Shown: positions 1 to 11,084 of the stretch, one piece after another | Layout of the letters: every line of letters starts with the position of its first letter | Position numbering within the stretch: position 1 is the stretch's first letter | The notes under the pieces: model-generated | The model's input: the letters and a program-made list of their open reading frames with translations, nothing else | The model's database searches: none | What the model was told of the DNA's origin: nothing | Position numbers and translations under genes: made by a program | Assembly (NCBI GenBank): GCA_034440635.1 | Contig: JAOTON010001685.1 | Coordinates: 3,296,501-3,360,500 of the forward strand | Reading direction: 5' to 3' | Length of the DNA: 64,000 bases | Origin: Lepas anatifera | Lineage: Eukaryota > Arthropoda > Thecostraca > Lepadidae

Positions 1-3000
1 GTCATGCTCAGCGGCGCAAACACGCTCTGGGCGTTAGAAACCCTAAAAGCTGATTTATTCTTAAATCAGATATTGAGCGATATTGCACACTGAAGACAAA
101 ATTCGAACAGCAATGATCTTACTCTGGGGCTGTCGCGAGGTTCGTAATGCGATTGATGCCGATTCGAGATCGGATGCCGCTGAAATTTAATTCCACGCCA
201 CGCGCCAGCCTTTCTTATTTAAGTCGCCTAATTTCCACCGATAATTGTCCTTTTCGGCGAAGGTAATTACTGGGTTACTTCTGTACTGGAAGCTTCGGCA
301 GTTGTCGCAGCAAAAAGGAAATTACAAGTCATTCGAGGCCGCATGTTGAGAGAGCACTCGCCGGCTTCGGTCGTGGTCTGAGAAAGGTGTAATTTGCCAT
401 CAGCTCATTGCTCGGTAATCAAGTGGAAAACTGGGGCCGTGTTACTGAAGCAAAAACAAAGCAGCTACCTTCACGGTCGGTGTATCTCAGGAATGCGGCC
501 TGCTTCTCGGAGTTGGGCGCTTGAAGAAATGTAAGGTAAAAGTACTTACCGTTTTATCATATCTAATATGTTGGCCAACAGTGTGCAACTACCACACTCC
601 TTCCGACACGGCAGATAACAAGTTTGTTACACAAGTCACTCTTCGTTGAGCATTAGGCACGTGCCACAGATTGGATCGCATTTTGAAATGATTATCCTTC
701 TCAACAGGGAGCTTTCCCCGTGTCTTGAGTCATGAAAGCACGCGCATTTAACTGGAAAATGTGTATGGCCACGTGGCTCTCCGTCAAGAGAATGCTAAAA
801 CGGCTTAAAAGGCAGAGAAGCGGCTTTACCTTCAAACCTGATCATTGGTCTGGGGAATTATGTAACGTTTCAGCCCGGCAGAAATATCCGATTTATAACG
901 ATTCCATGCGCTCGAGATGCAAGGCGATTAATCGCAACTGAACCCGACTTAAACTGGCGGATTTTGTGTGAATCAATTTGAATGAAGTCTCACTGTGAAT
1001 CGATAATTTGGATTTTGTTATGACTAAACCTGAACCTTCCCTGACCGTCCAGACCAACCGGAACCGGCGGCACAGTCTGACTCAGCACGGATGGCGAGGA
1101 AGCACAGCAGTCCTTCTCCACGGGCCTCAATAATGAATAATAATAAATAATAATAATAATAATCAATAACAATACATCTGGCTTTGATGTGGGATTTTGT
1201 ACGTTTGATAAAATGGTGGATTAAAAACAGTGCATGTCCTGGATGCAAAATCTAGTCCCTCTTTCTAAAACATACTAATAGCGATAGCAGTGCTCCACTA
1301 TTTCCAAAGGCTGGGTGAAGCAGATATATCTCCCTGTATTCCAATGATTGGAAACACATCTTATTCCCAAGACACGTAGCAATAACGTGAATTTTGCACC
1401 AATGCCGATTTCTTCCGTAGTCGTGCAAAGAAAAGTATGGCGCACTAACTAAATCAAAACTTTTCATACATAAATTTCACTTCTCAGTGTGTCATATTTA
1501 TCAAGAAAGCACATGACGCAACTATTATCACATTTATTTCGGGATACAGTAACATTGCTTAATGTTTTTGGACGAAAGTCGGTTTCTGGTATAGTGTGAA
1601 TGGGGGGGGTGGCATAAGTGTCACCTTTTCTCATGCACCCACCGTTCCCAAGTCACCAATCAATGTCGATACTCACACTAAGCGACGCCAGATATCATAT
1701 GCAGTCTTAACTAATGATTTCAGTCGTGACTGAGCTTCTTTCAAGAACACTAGGAAGGTATTCTGGCTCCATCAATCTAGATATATTCCGAGTACAGTCA
1801 CAGGGTGTATCATTGACATTACCATAATTTCACGTCTGGCGGTTGGATGCATTTGTGGTGGGTTCTGGCATTCCATTATACCAACCGGCTCTCAATTCAT
1901 TGGGCAACAATTTACGAATACCATCTCTTTCATTTGCATGCCTCAATCGCTTCTGTGGCTGGTCTCTCTTCGCATACCCCACTATATTCCATTTGCTTTC
2001 ATGAAGGCATATGCACTCTGTTTGATGCTGGGCCAAAAGATAGGGATGATTAATCGTTATTTGTTCGTGAGTAGAGCGGCCGTAGCTGGTCCTGTTTCTC
2101 CCATAGATTCGACGGTTCCCAGCGCTGCATAATCACACCGCCTTAATGCACGTCCAGCAAGCATCCCGGTGCCAATATGAACCTTACCGACATGGCCTGA
2201 AGCTTCAGCCTCGTTGCTCTTAAGAGAACGGGTTACTTGTTTGAAGTTTCTTAATTGTTGCATCTTTTCAGTGGTAGCGGGGAGTCCCTTGTATTCATCC
2301 TTTCACCGTTCATATGGAGATGGGTTTCTCGCCACCTGATGCAGTTCTTTCTCACGGTGGAGAGAGAAAGAGAGTAAGGGAATTGGGGCTCTGGCATAGT
2401 GCTATCATTGATCCCACCGGCCCAAAAGGCGTGGGCGTCACATAGACAATGTGAAAAGGCAGTATGATGTCCCTCCAAACCATCTTACGTTGCCTCAAGG
2501 ATGGAAACAAATTCATCCATGTAGCAGTGAAGATGAATTCATCCATGTAGCAGCAGTGCACCAATAAACATATATGTACTGAAGAATTAGGGGTTTCTGC
2601 CCCATATTCATCAGTACCTGTGAAGAAGTAAAAGAACCAGAATAGAAGTCACATTGCTCTCACCATGTTGGATTTGGACTCTTTGAAGTAGAAAGCATTG
2701 TATCCGGCTGTCATCAAAACCTAGTTATTTGTGCATGACAAGACTAGTTTCCTCTCAAGTCGGACATCATGTCCGCTGAGCCCGGCGTCACGTCGTAATA
2801 ATGTCAAAAGTGTCACGAGGTTTTAGTTGTGATAAAAAGCCGACACTAAACGGAGGCTAAAGAGCAGCGTTGAAGTGCAGCTTCACCAGCTCGGGAAGCT
2901 CTCTGAAAGCGGTGTGTTCTGTGCCGCGGTCTCAGCGATCTTAAACGCTAGATAAGCACGAAACGTGAAACTGGTGGTCGAAGTATGTTTTGGTAATCCT

Positions 3001-3730
3001 TTGCATCTCGTATTTTGGTACAAGGTTAGCATAAGTGTTTAATCAGTCAAGACTAAAGCGGAAAATGATCTCAAGTATCGCACCAATGTCTTGGTGGCAG
3101 ACTTCATGTTCTTAAAAGAGATGAAGAAATATGCAAGAGAACATTCGTGATTTGTCTACCTTTTGTCATTTCTATCTTCGCTTAAATCTGGATACGGTTT
3201 GCTACCATATGCGAGTTTCTTCGACGCGCCATTCTCAGTGCCTGCTCGCCTCATCCGGAAAAATGTCCATAACAGCCTTAACTCTGAACTTAACCCCAGC
3301 ATGTGTCATGTGGGGACTCAGGGCAATAATTAGGAATATGGAGTGTCTCTCTAAGGTGCTAAGCTCGGCCCATTTTCTGGAATATTAGCCTTTATAAATA
3401 TTTCCGCTTGATACATTTGAGCTTATCACACACTGGTTACTTTACTCATTGATGCTAAATCCGAACATTCGAAGTCAGATTAGCCGTGTTTCTTAGCCCC
3501 GATCTACTGACATTAATGAGCGAGAAATCAGAAGAAAGTTATAAACCGATTCATTTGATTTATTTCCCCGTCGATTTCTGATTAAAGCAATTGTCAGTGC
3601 TCCACCACAAAATACCGCCCGGCCAGCTTGGAAAATACAGTGTTCTTACAGAGCCAAAGTTAAGAAGACCGTGCAAAGACGAAAAGGTCTGCATTAGCGA
3701 CTGCTCCGGTTGACCGCTGAGCCACTTTGT
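1..3730. other. No gene seen
   Basis: Only short frames without protein character are present. Apart from the AAT run at 1131-1165 I recognise no repeat. The first 550 bases are CpG-containing and non-repetitive. Confidence 0.5.
1131..1165. repeat. AAT microsatellite
   Basis: An interrupted run of AAT/ATA triplets. Confidence 0.7.
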
Positions 3731-5070
3731 CCCAGTGGGGGAGGGGCGTTTGTAACACCCTCCCCCTCGATTTCAGCTTCTATGCGGAATAACGAAAACG
3801 CGAACGCTGGTGGAAAACTAAAGAAATATTGAGTCAACTATATCAGTCACTTTTGGGTTCAGGTCAATATTGAGGCAATAACAGTTGAAAGAATGTTACG
3901 GGTTAGAGAAAAGCTTCTGGGCTCTACCTTCAGACTGAGACAAGTTTAAATATTTAGCAGGCGTCATTCGCTTCTTTTGTTATGATATGTTTGTCAAATG
4001 ATTATAGATATTATATAATGGTCCTACTAGTTCAAACCATACAAAAGATCTGACCTAAGGTCAGGTGTCAAGATCGCTATCTGACCTGACATACTCAATG
4101 TGCACATCAATGGACTTACCAGGGAAATCCGAACGGAATTGCATCAAAATTAAAACTTTATCACCATTTTATGCGAGGTTATTGACCCAAATCTGAAAAA
4201 CTGTTTAAGTAATGTCAGATGACCTATCAGGGGCACAGGTCCAAACTTGCAACATGATCCTGGAGAGTGGCCCAAGATACAACAATTTGGAGCATAGGGC
4301 GGCATGGAAGGCATTCCAAGCCGATTCTACAGAAAAAGAGCCACTTCTCGGCCAGTTCCCGTTTTCCCTTGCATTTCCAATGGGGACGTCATGTCCCGCA
4401 CCTGACTTTAGGTCATCAATACAAAAGATCGTTGATAAGTTTTGAAGTGCTGCGGCGAGGAGCATGATGATGAGTTACTAAGATGTTCCCTGGCCTCTCC
4501 CTCGAATCCGGAAATGCAAAAAACACTGAAGATTATATATTCGGGCACAGCCCTTCATCAGAATCGTGGAGTAAATATCAATAATTCTCAGTCCAAGTAT
4601 AGCCAGACCTCGAATTCAATTTTTCAATTCAATTTATTCGAGGTCTGGCTATACTTGGACTGAGAATTATTGATATTTACTCCACGATTCTGATGAAGGG
4701 CTGTGCCCGAATATATAATCTTCAGTGTTTTTTGCATTTCCGGATTCGAGGGGAGAGGCCAGGGAACATCTTAATACAAAAGATCCTTTTACCAAAACTT
4801 TTGGTGCTCGGTCGGCCCATTATGAGATATGAATATCAGATCAGCAAATTAAACCTGCTCACTGGTGTCACTGAACACATTTCCAGATGTGAGGTAACTT
4901 GATCTGCCTTGTTGACCTGACTTGAGAGGATCGAAACCTTAACTTTTCAGAAAAGTAGCATAATCGATCACGAATAAGGTGTGTCAATACGGTGGTGCTT
5001 GGTGCAGCGATTTTTCGGCGCAAATCCGAAGTGATTTTTTAAACACCCCGCCTCCCGCAACCGAGACGAG
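3731..5070. repeat. Diverged family B relative, carrying foldback 1
   Basis: The interior (TTTCCAATGGGGACGTCATG, CACCTGACTTTAGGTCATC, then CATTATGAGATATGA after the foldback) follows family B. The ends are different: GGGGGAGGGGCGTTTGTAAC and AAACACCCCGCCTCCCGC. Confidence 0.6.
4431..4772. mobile_element. Foldback element 1 with hammerhead-like motif
   Basis: Two near-perfect inverted arms (4480-4615 and 4636-4772) surround a 20 bp loop. The insert is flanked by the 13 bp repeat AATACAAAAGATC (4418-4430 and 4773-4785). Each arm carries CTGATGAAGGGCTGTGCCCG, 3' of GATT and followed by AATATATAATC. The host sequence on both sides resembles the interior of family B, so the element landed in an older repeat. 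Confidence 0.8.
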
Positions 5071-6520
5071 GGTCAAGATAGAAGGGTAATCCACGTTTAG
5101 TGGTAATTATCGGTAAGAGTTTAGTAGCAAGTGAAGGGCCACCCGAATGCACCGCCCTCAAACTTACGCGCATTGCATGGAGATGTCATGTCGCTCTCAA
5201 TAAACCCATGCAGATGATAATGACAGAAATGTCACCAACCGACCTCAGCTAAGCCATAATTTACAACGCATGGTCGTTTCAAGGGCTGGGACTAAACGGA
5301 AACATTTGAGCCGATAAATATATCCCAGTGGCATCCGTTTTTTGTTTCAGTTCTGGAAACAAAAGTTAAGGAGCAACAATGAAGCACATTAGGACGTTGC
5401 CAGCGGCGGTGCGGTCGCAGGCCAGCACGCCAGTAGCACGTCGGACTTACAAACATCAAGGGCCGCCGCCGCCGTGGGTGGTTCTCAAGGCGCTTACTGG
5501 ACCACGGCAGACTTATCATGTCTGGCGTCGATGTATGCCAGAGTGCTTCCAATGATTACTCCTTATTTAGGAAGATCAATTGTACATTTTTGGGAGCGCA
5601 GTGCCGAATCCTGTCTGGGGCCATCAATACTACATTCACCGTTGGGCGATACTAGCGCAAACCAATCAGGAATATGACGAATCTACGTAATAACCTTAGT
5701 CAGGAGTCTAAACAATAACCTTCTGTAAATTCATGTATGGAATGATCATAGACCAAAAAGCTGAATCACAAAGTTTAATATCAATTGAGGTATAACGTTT
5801 GAAGCTGTACCCTCAGGAATTATTCGTAAATCCGTCACCGATGTCTTTTGGATGCACTTGGTCTGAGATAGTCTAACATTCATACAAAAGGCCAACTGAA
5901 CGCAGAATGTAAATGAAAGTGAGGAGACCAGGGCAAAGTGGACAGCGGGTCAAAACAGAAAAAGCTGAATAACTCTCTGCAAAGTGCTGTAATCTGCCGT
6001 AAATGTCTGTCATAATAAGCGTTACTTAGCAACGCATCCCGCGCATCTTCGTCAGCGGTCTCCTCATTTCGCTTCCAGCGCGGTGGAGAAAGGCAGGGTT
6101 TTTAGGCTGTTAGCTGGCTTTTGCGCTACACCTCCTGGTCTTCAAAACCCCATCCGAGCAGCACGGATTTTGTTTTATTGAACTGATGGAAACCAGTACG
6201 GGTCCCTTGATTGTTTAGAAAAACCTCGCCTCGATTTGTCACTCTTGTGATGACTGGTCTCCCATTGTCATAGACTGTGTTGCATGGGGCAAGGTGAACC
6301 CGGGCAAAGTGGAATCCGTCCACTTTGCCCCATGAATGGAAAGAAGGACGTAGTGCAGATAAATAATAGATTGTGACCATACCGCATAGGTGTAGAAACT
6401 GGGGAGGGAGGCAGGGGCCACTGGCCCCCACTTTTCTGTGATGGGCCCCGCAACGGATGCAAAATATCGAGAACTGTAATAGAAAATAAGAAACCCAAAC
6501 GGGCCCGAAAGCTTGCCTGG
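5071..6520. other. No gene seen
   Basis: No coding pattern is visible. A 101-codon minus frame at 6126-6431 has no splice signals or recognisable motif. Confidence 0.5.
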
Positions 6521-7335
6521 GAAACTTCTTTAACTGACCTGAGCGCCTGAGCTAATATAAGCTCCCATGAGACAATCTCGAGGGGCCGCTGAACTGACGT
6601 TTGATGCCCTATAAGCTAATCTGGGACTTCTTTAGCTGAACTGAGGGCTAGTTTGGAACCTCTAAATTGTTCTAGGGTATCTAAGCTGAGCTGAGAGCCG
6701 TGAACTTAAATGAGCCCTTGAGCTGGTCAAAGACTTATATCAGCCAACATTGGGGCCTCTGAGCTGAGGTTTTCCCCCAAGGCTAATCTGACCCCTAAGC
6801 TAATCTGGGGCCCCTGTGCTGAACCTGGGGGCGGGCTTAGCTGGTCTGAACCCTCTGCATAGTAATAGGGGCCCTAAGCTGGGGGCCATGAGCTTGAATT
6901 GGCCCTCTTGAGCTGTTCTTAGACCCTATATAAACCGATCTGGGGCCCCTGACCTGATCCACGCCCCTAAGCTAGTCTGGTCATCTGAGTTCATGTAGCT
7001 GGGGACCCTGTGCTGAGGTGGGGGTTCCTGAAGTGGTCTGGGGGCTCTCTGAAATAATTAAGCGTCACTGAGCTGAAGGCGTTGGGCTTAAATGGGCCCT
7101 TTGAGCTGTTCTGACTCTTTAACAGCCGAACTGGGCCCCTGAGCTAAGCTGGGCCCTAGGCTAATATTGAACTCCCTGTGCTGAACTGGCCGCCTCTGGG
7201 CTGGTCTGGGCCCCCTGCACGGTTATAGGGCCCCTGTGCTGAGCTGGGGACCATGAGCTTAAATGGGCCCCTGGAGATGTTGTGAGACCCGATATACACC
7301 GACCTTTAGGCGCCCCTAAATTAAGCTAGGACCCT
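6521..7335. repeat. Degenerate GC-rich array with a higher-order period
   Basis: Short words of the type CCCCTGAGCTGAACTGGGG and CCCTAAGCTAATCTGGGG alternate throughout. Longer blocks with 'ATGAGCTTAAATGGGCCC' recur near 6695, 6885, 7080 and 7255, giving a higher period of about 175-195 bp. No coding sense is visible. Confidence 0.75.
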
Positions 7336-7353
7336 AACCTAATTGAATAGCTG

Positions 7354-7584
7354 GTGCATAAGCGGAGAAAGTCCCACAGGGGGAAGCAGCCACAGGTGGA
7401 GAAAGCAGGCACCCTCAGGATCAGCAATGGGTTGATGCAGAGGACAAGGAGTAAAAGACCAAGAATGGACACCAACGGTGCGAGGGCTGGTCCGAGCCGC
7501 CAGAGAGGCGAACCGAGACGTCAGTTCTTCCAAACTGATGACAATGGAAATGAGAAGTTTCTATTGTACAAAGACTTACGCTAA
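7354..7584 (+). CDS. Basic ORF of unknown nature
   Basis: A 76-codon frame directly after the degenerate array encodes a Lys/Arg-rich peptide (MHKRRKSHRGKQPQ...) ending in FLLYKDLR. A stop lies immediately upstream, within GAATAG; this could be an acceptor, but the tract before it is weak. No homology is recognised. It may be a fragment of a retroelement or a chance ORF. Confidence 0.15.
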   Translation: MHKRRKSHRGKQPQVEKAGTLRISNGLMQRTRSKRPRMDTNGARAGPSRQRGEPRRQFFQTDDNGNEKFLLYKDLR

Positions 7585-8133
7585 ATCCAAAAAAGGTGAT
7601 TGCTGCTCACACTGATCAATATGTCCTAAGTGGATCCACGGTACATGTGAGAGGGGGGGTTGTTGCAGAGGATATCGTTTTCGTGTGTGGCATGTGCCAA
7701 TAGTGGGTGCCTTGGTTCGTGAATGGTGAGGAAGCCTTAGCGATCATCGTGAATACAGAAATGTATACGTGTTTCTTTCGGTTTTTTGTTGGTTTAATAA
7801 ACCAGACCGAAATTTTACACAGCTATTTACATTACGTTTTCTGCAGACGTGGCAGCCAGCATTTGACTTATGTCTTATACGACTGATATCAAGTAATACC
7901 AACCAAGCAGAAATATATATTAGAAATATATAATATATATGTATATATGTGAAAATACATACATATTACCCATATAAGGTATTACCCATTCTGTGTAATA
8001 CCTTAGTATTTCAAGTGACCAAACATAACCAAACACTGTGTTCATGTTCTTGCCGCCGTTCAGAACATCCTTTATCATCCTGAAAATCCTGTACAGAACA
8101 ACGCTACAGAGTTTATCATCCAATAGGACTTAC

Positions 8134-8452
8134 CTAACATGCAGCTTCCTCGATAGCCCAATCATTTTTAGGCCTAGGGCTCCCACAGAGGTTTTGATGC
8201 TAAGGGCATACCGGGCTAGGAATAGCCCCGTTTCCCGGCAGAGTTCGTATCTTTGAGGGTAAACAAAGAACGCGACAACCCAGAACAGAAGGGCTTCCTC
8301 TGCTGTTTCACAGTTCACAATGGTGTTTCCCTCGACCATGACACATGAGCCGTGCTCTTCGTATTCGCGTATGCTGGTGTACCGCACCTCTTCCTTGACA
8401 TATGACTGGCCCCCTTCTTTCAGCAGCCACGGAGACATCCTCGGTGCGGCTT
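8134..8452 (-). CDS. Candidate internal exon, protein of unknown function
   Basis: On the minus strand an open frame of about 105 codons lies between an acceptor (CTACCATTTCAG) and a textbook donor (GTTAG followed by GTAAGT); the frame closes at a TAA within the donor. The exon begins with two bases and ends with two bases of split codons. The protein has an acidic, polar first half (LKEGGQSYVKEEVRYTSIRE). It then has VEGNTIVNC, followed by a hydrophobic stretch EEALLFWVVAFFVYPQRYEL and a basic end. The layout of a short beta-like segment, an 'AEEAL' helix and a hydrophobic 'F..YP' segment recalls uncharacterised metazoan proteins often linked to transposon-derived genes, but I cannot name a family. 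No partner exon was found. It could be a chance ORF. Confidence 0.4.
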
Positions 8453-9738
8453 CTGAAATGGTAGCACAACTTAATTATACATACTACGTCAGTTATAAAA
8501 GGTACTCTATACAGGTAATATATTTTCACACCAGTACCAATATTTGTCAAAACAATGTTGACCAGAGGTGGGCGCCACTACCAAATTTGAGACAAAGCTA
8601 CCCCTATTTCCGCTACTTTGGCTTGTTGAAATCACTACCGCTACTCCATTGATTTTTCAAAATTGCGAAACCGATACCCGCTTCACCGAATTTGTTATTT
8701 CTTTTCTAATAAGGCGATTGAAAACTGCTGTCCAAAATATGTTTTGTTATTCATTTGAGATAAATGGTAGAAAAACTGCGTTTTAATTTTATGTTACTAC
8801 ATAATGTGAAGGTTCTATTGAAAGTTATTTATACAGGATCGGATAACATGTGCATCATTAAATCCGTGTTTGTTTTTTTTTGGCGGATAAAAGATGTTTA
8901 TGTTTTGGACGGACTAGGGGAGCTGAAAAGATTCAATAGCCTATTCCAACCTGTTTAGAAAATAATGAGAGGTATAGGATAAGTCAGTCCCACCCCTCCC
9001 TGACAGGAATCGAGTTAAGAAAACCGCAAATGCCGAAGCATCGCATGGTCTAACATAGCATTCCGTGGATGGTGGATGACTCTTACGTTTCAGCAGCATA
9101 TCAAATTTAGAAACAAAAGTCACCACCATTAGCAAGGACAGACAGGTAGGTATAAGAAAGGGCCGACCAGTAGCGCAAAATTTCGCATATGATTATCACC
9201 AAAGGTAGTCAAAAAGTAATTCACTCAGATATTAAGAAAATTGTCAGTTGAAATTAATCAACAATTGACTCACCTCTTTATTCCTTTTGCCCACTATGAG
9301 CAGTAGGTACCCACAATTTTCCTGCCACGCTCTTCGCTGTTTGCAATGGCAACTGACGACAAAAAATGGCGTCGTTTTGGCGCGCGCATCCTGCGCAATG
9401 CACCGCGATGACACCGACAAAACACCGGAAGAGAGCTCGCGCGAGCTGTGTTGACGCTTCTGTAATGCTGATAGAGACAAGAAGGTGTATTGAGAGGGTC
9501 ATTGCAGCTGGATGACGCCACCTTTACTCCATCAACACTCCTTGGGCGCTGACAAGATCCTTTGATATTAGAGGAGGCGTCAAGCCGGTGTGAGTTAAGC
9601 CGGCAGTAACGCTTTTATGATATGAAAAAGACTCTCCGAAAAATAATCGACGTGTTTTCACAGAAGAGTTTCCGCGTTTCACTGGTGTTTCATGGGAGTA
9701 GTCTTTAGTAATCATGGTGCGATTAAAGTGTTAAGGGA
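8453..9738. other. No gene seen
   Basis: AT-rich sequence up to 8960, then a more CpG-rich part (9300-9550) with overlapping short minus frames. Nothing is recognised. Confidence 0.5.
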
Positions 9739-10013
9739 GAATTACACCGAAAAGCAGCGTCAAAATTTTTCTCTGTGTACAAGATGGAATGTAATGATTG
9801 TCCAAAAGTATACATTGGAGAAAACAAAAGGATGATGGAAGTCCGACAAGACGAACACCGAAAATCTCTACAAAAACTAATCCGAGGGTCAATTGACGAG
9901 AGAGCAGCGGAGGCCACAGCGGAACATTCATTCAAGAAGGATCATGATATCAAATGGGACGCCACAACGACTTCAACTTCCGACTCAAGACAAAAACAGC
10001 GGGAAATATAATA
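9739..10013 (+). pseudogene. Penelope-like element relic: GIY-YIG endonuclease end
   Basis: The frame reads VYKMECNDCPKVYIGENKRM followed by EVRQDEHRKSL and AEHSFKKDHDIKW. This is the pattern of the C-terminal GIY-YIG nuclease of Penelope-like retroelements (VYKI-C-x2-C--YIG-T-R---R--EH, then -AEH--), where it nicks the target for insertion. The VY and YIG core, the Cys pair ahead of it, the downstream Arg and the EH motif are all visible. The reverse transcriptase that should precede it is not found. The upstream frame (KVLRENYTEKQ) seems offset by a frameshift, and the tail is broken. It is a dead fragment. Confidence 0.72.
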
Positions 10014-11084
10014 GGCAATTTACATACAAACCACCACGGAACCAAAAATGAATAGAAATATCGGCAAAGTCACCATCTTTTCTGGATTTTTGGACCTCTT
10101 AAAACGCCAGTCAAACAAGAGATTGAATTGAAAAATAACACGTGTTCAGAGCTCATAATTCTAAAATGATTCGTCTTTTTCACAGCTAAGATTGTTATTT
10201 CAAAGTGTACTGTCTTCGTGTTTTTCGCTTAGTTAGGTTCATTTCATAGTGTAATTTTCATCTCCCTTGAAAACGGGGGAGGGATGCTCCCGAAACCGGT
10301 GGGGTATTATACTCAGGCTAGGCTTTGTGCAGTAATAAATGTTCTACTTATCTTACTAATAACCTAAGCCATGAATAGTAACAATAAATGCAATTAAGTT
10401 CGTTTTAAAATTTAACAAACATTAGCTGGTTCAATGAGAGCGATATAAATGTCGGCACCACGAGCGTTGGTTTCCGGAAATCATTGGGGTGCCCAAATTT
10501 GAAAGAAGTTATTTACTACCACATAAAAGGAAAGATCTTAATTTTATCTTTGTCTTTGACATCACAGTGTGATGTCAAAGATAATGATCACACAGACCCT
10601 GACAGACTCACTGACCCACACAGATGTGATGATCACACAGACCCTTTGAATCCTGAAAATGACAAACAATAAATGTTGAAGCGTATTTTAACACTAACTA
10701 GATATTTCTTTCGGCGGGTTCCCGGCAACCCGAAGGGATACAAGCTCACGCCCCTGCATAATACCGCTCATGAGGGTTCGAATAGCAGCCAATCACAATT
10801 TGGACCGTTCAGTGACCGTTTCCACTGACATGTACCGTGCTATAAAGATTTCACGATGAATTGAACATGCTCCAAAACTTAGCAGTTGAAAACCTCTCGC
10901 CGTTCGAAAGAATGTATTTTACGCTGATGTTTTGTTAGTGTCCCTTCACATCCTTGTACCGATACTTGGTCAGGACGGATGGCTTTAGTCTGAAAAACAA
11001 AATCAACCAAAAAATTATTTCTTTTGAGATTTTCAATTTTCCATGACACTACTTGTGATATCACTCATTCCCTCAGTTCCACCA
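10014..11084. other. No gene seen
   Basis: AT-rich; it holds only the small palindrome at 10554-10580. Confidence 0.5.
10554..10580. repeat. 27 bp palindrome
   Basis: Arms CTTTGACATCACA and TGTGATGTCAAAG are perfect around one central base. GATCACACAGACCCT occurs twice in the next 65 bp. Confidence 0.7.

Noticed and set aside
4686..4720. A working hammerhead ribozyme
   Set aside because: The core is imperfect (GAAT for GAAA, an extra A before stem II) and stem I pairing is weak. It is reported only as hammerhead-like.
6126..6431. A 101-codon minus frame
   Set aside because: No splice signals, motif or codon bias support it.
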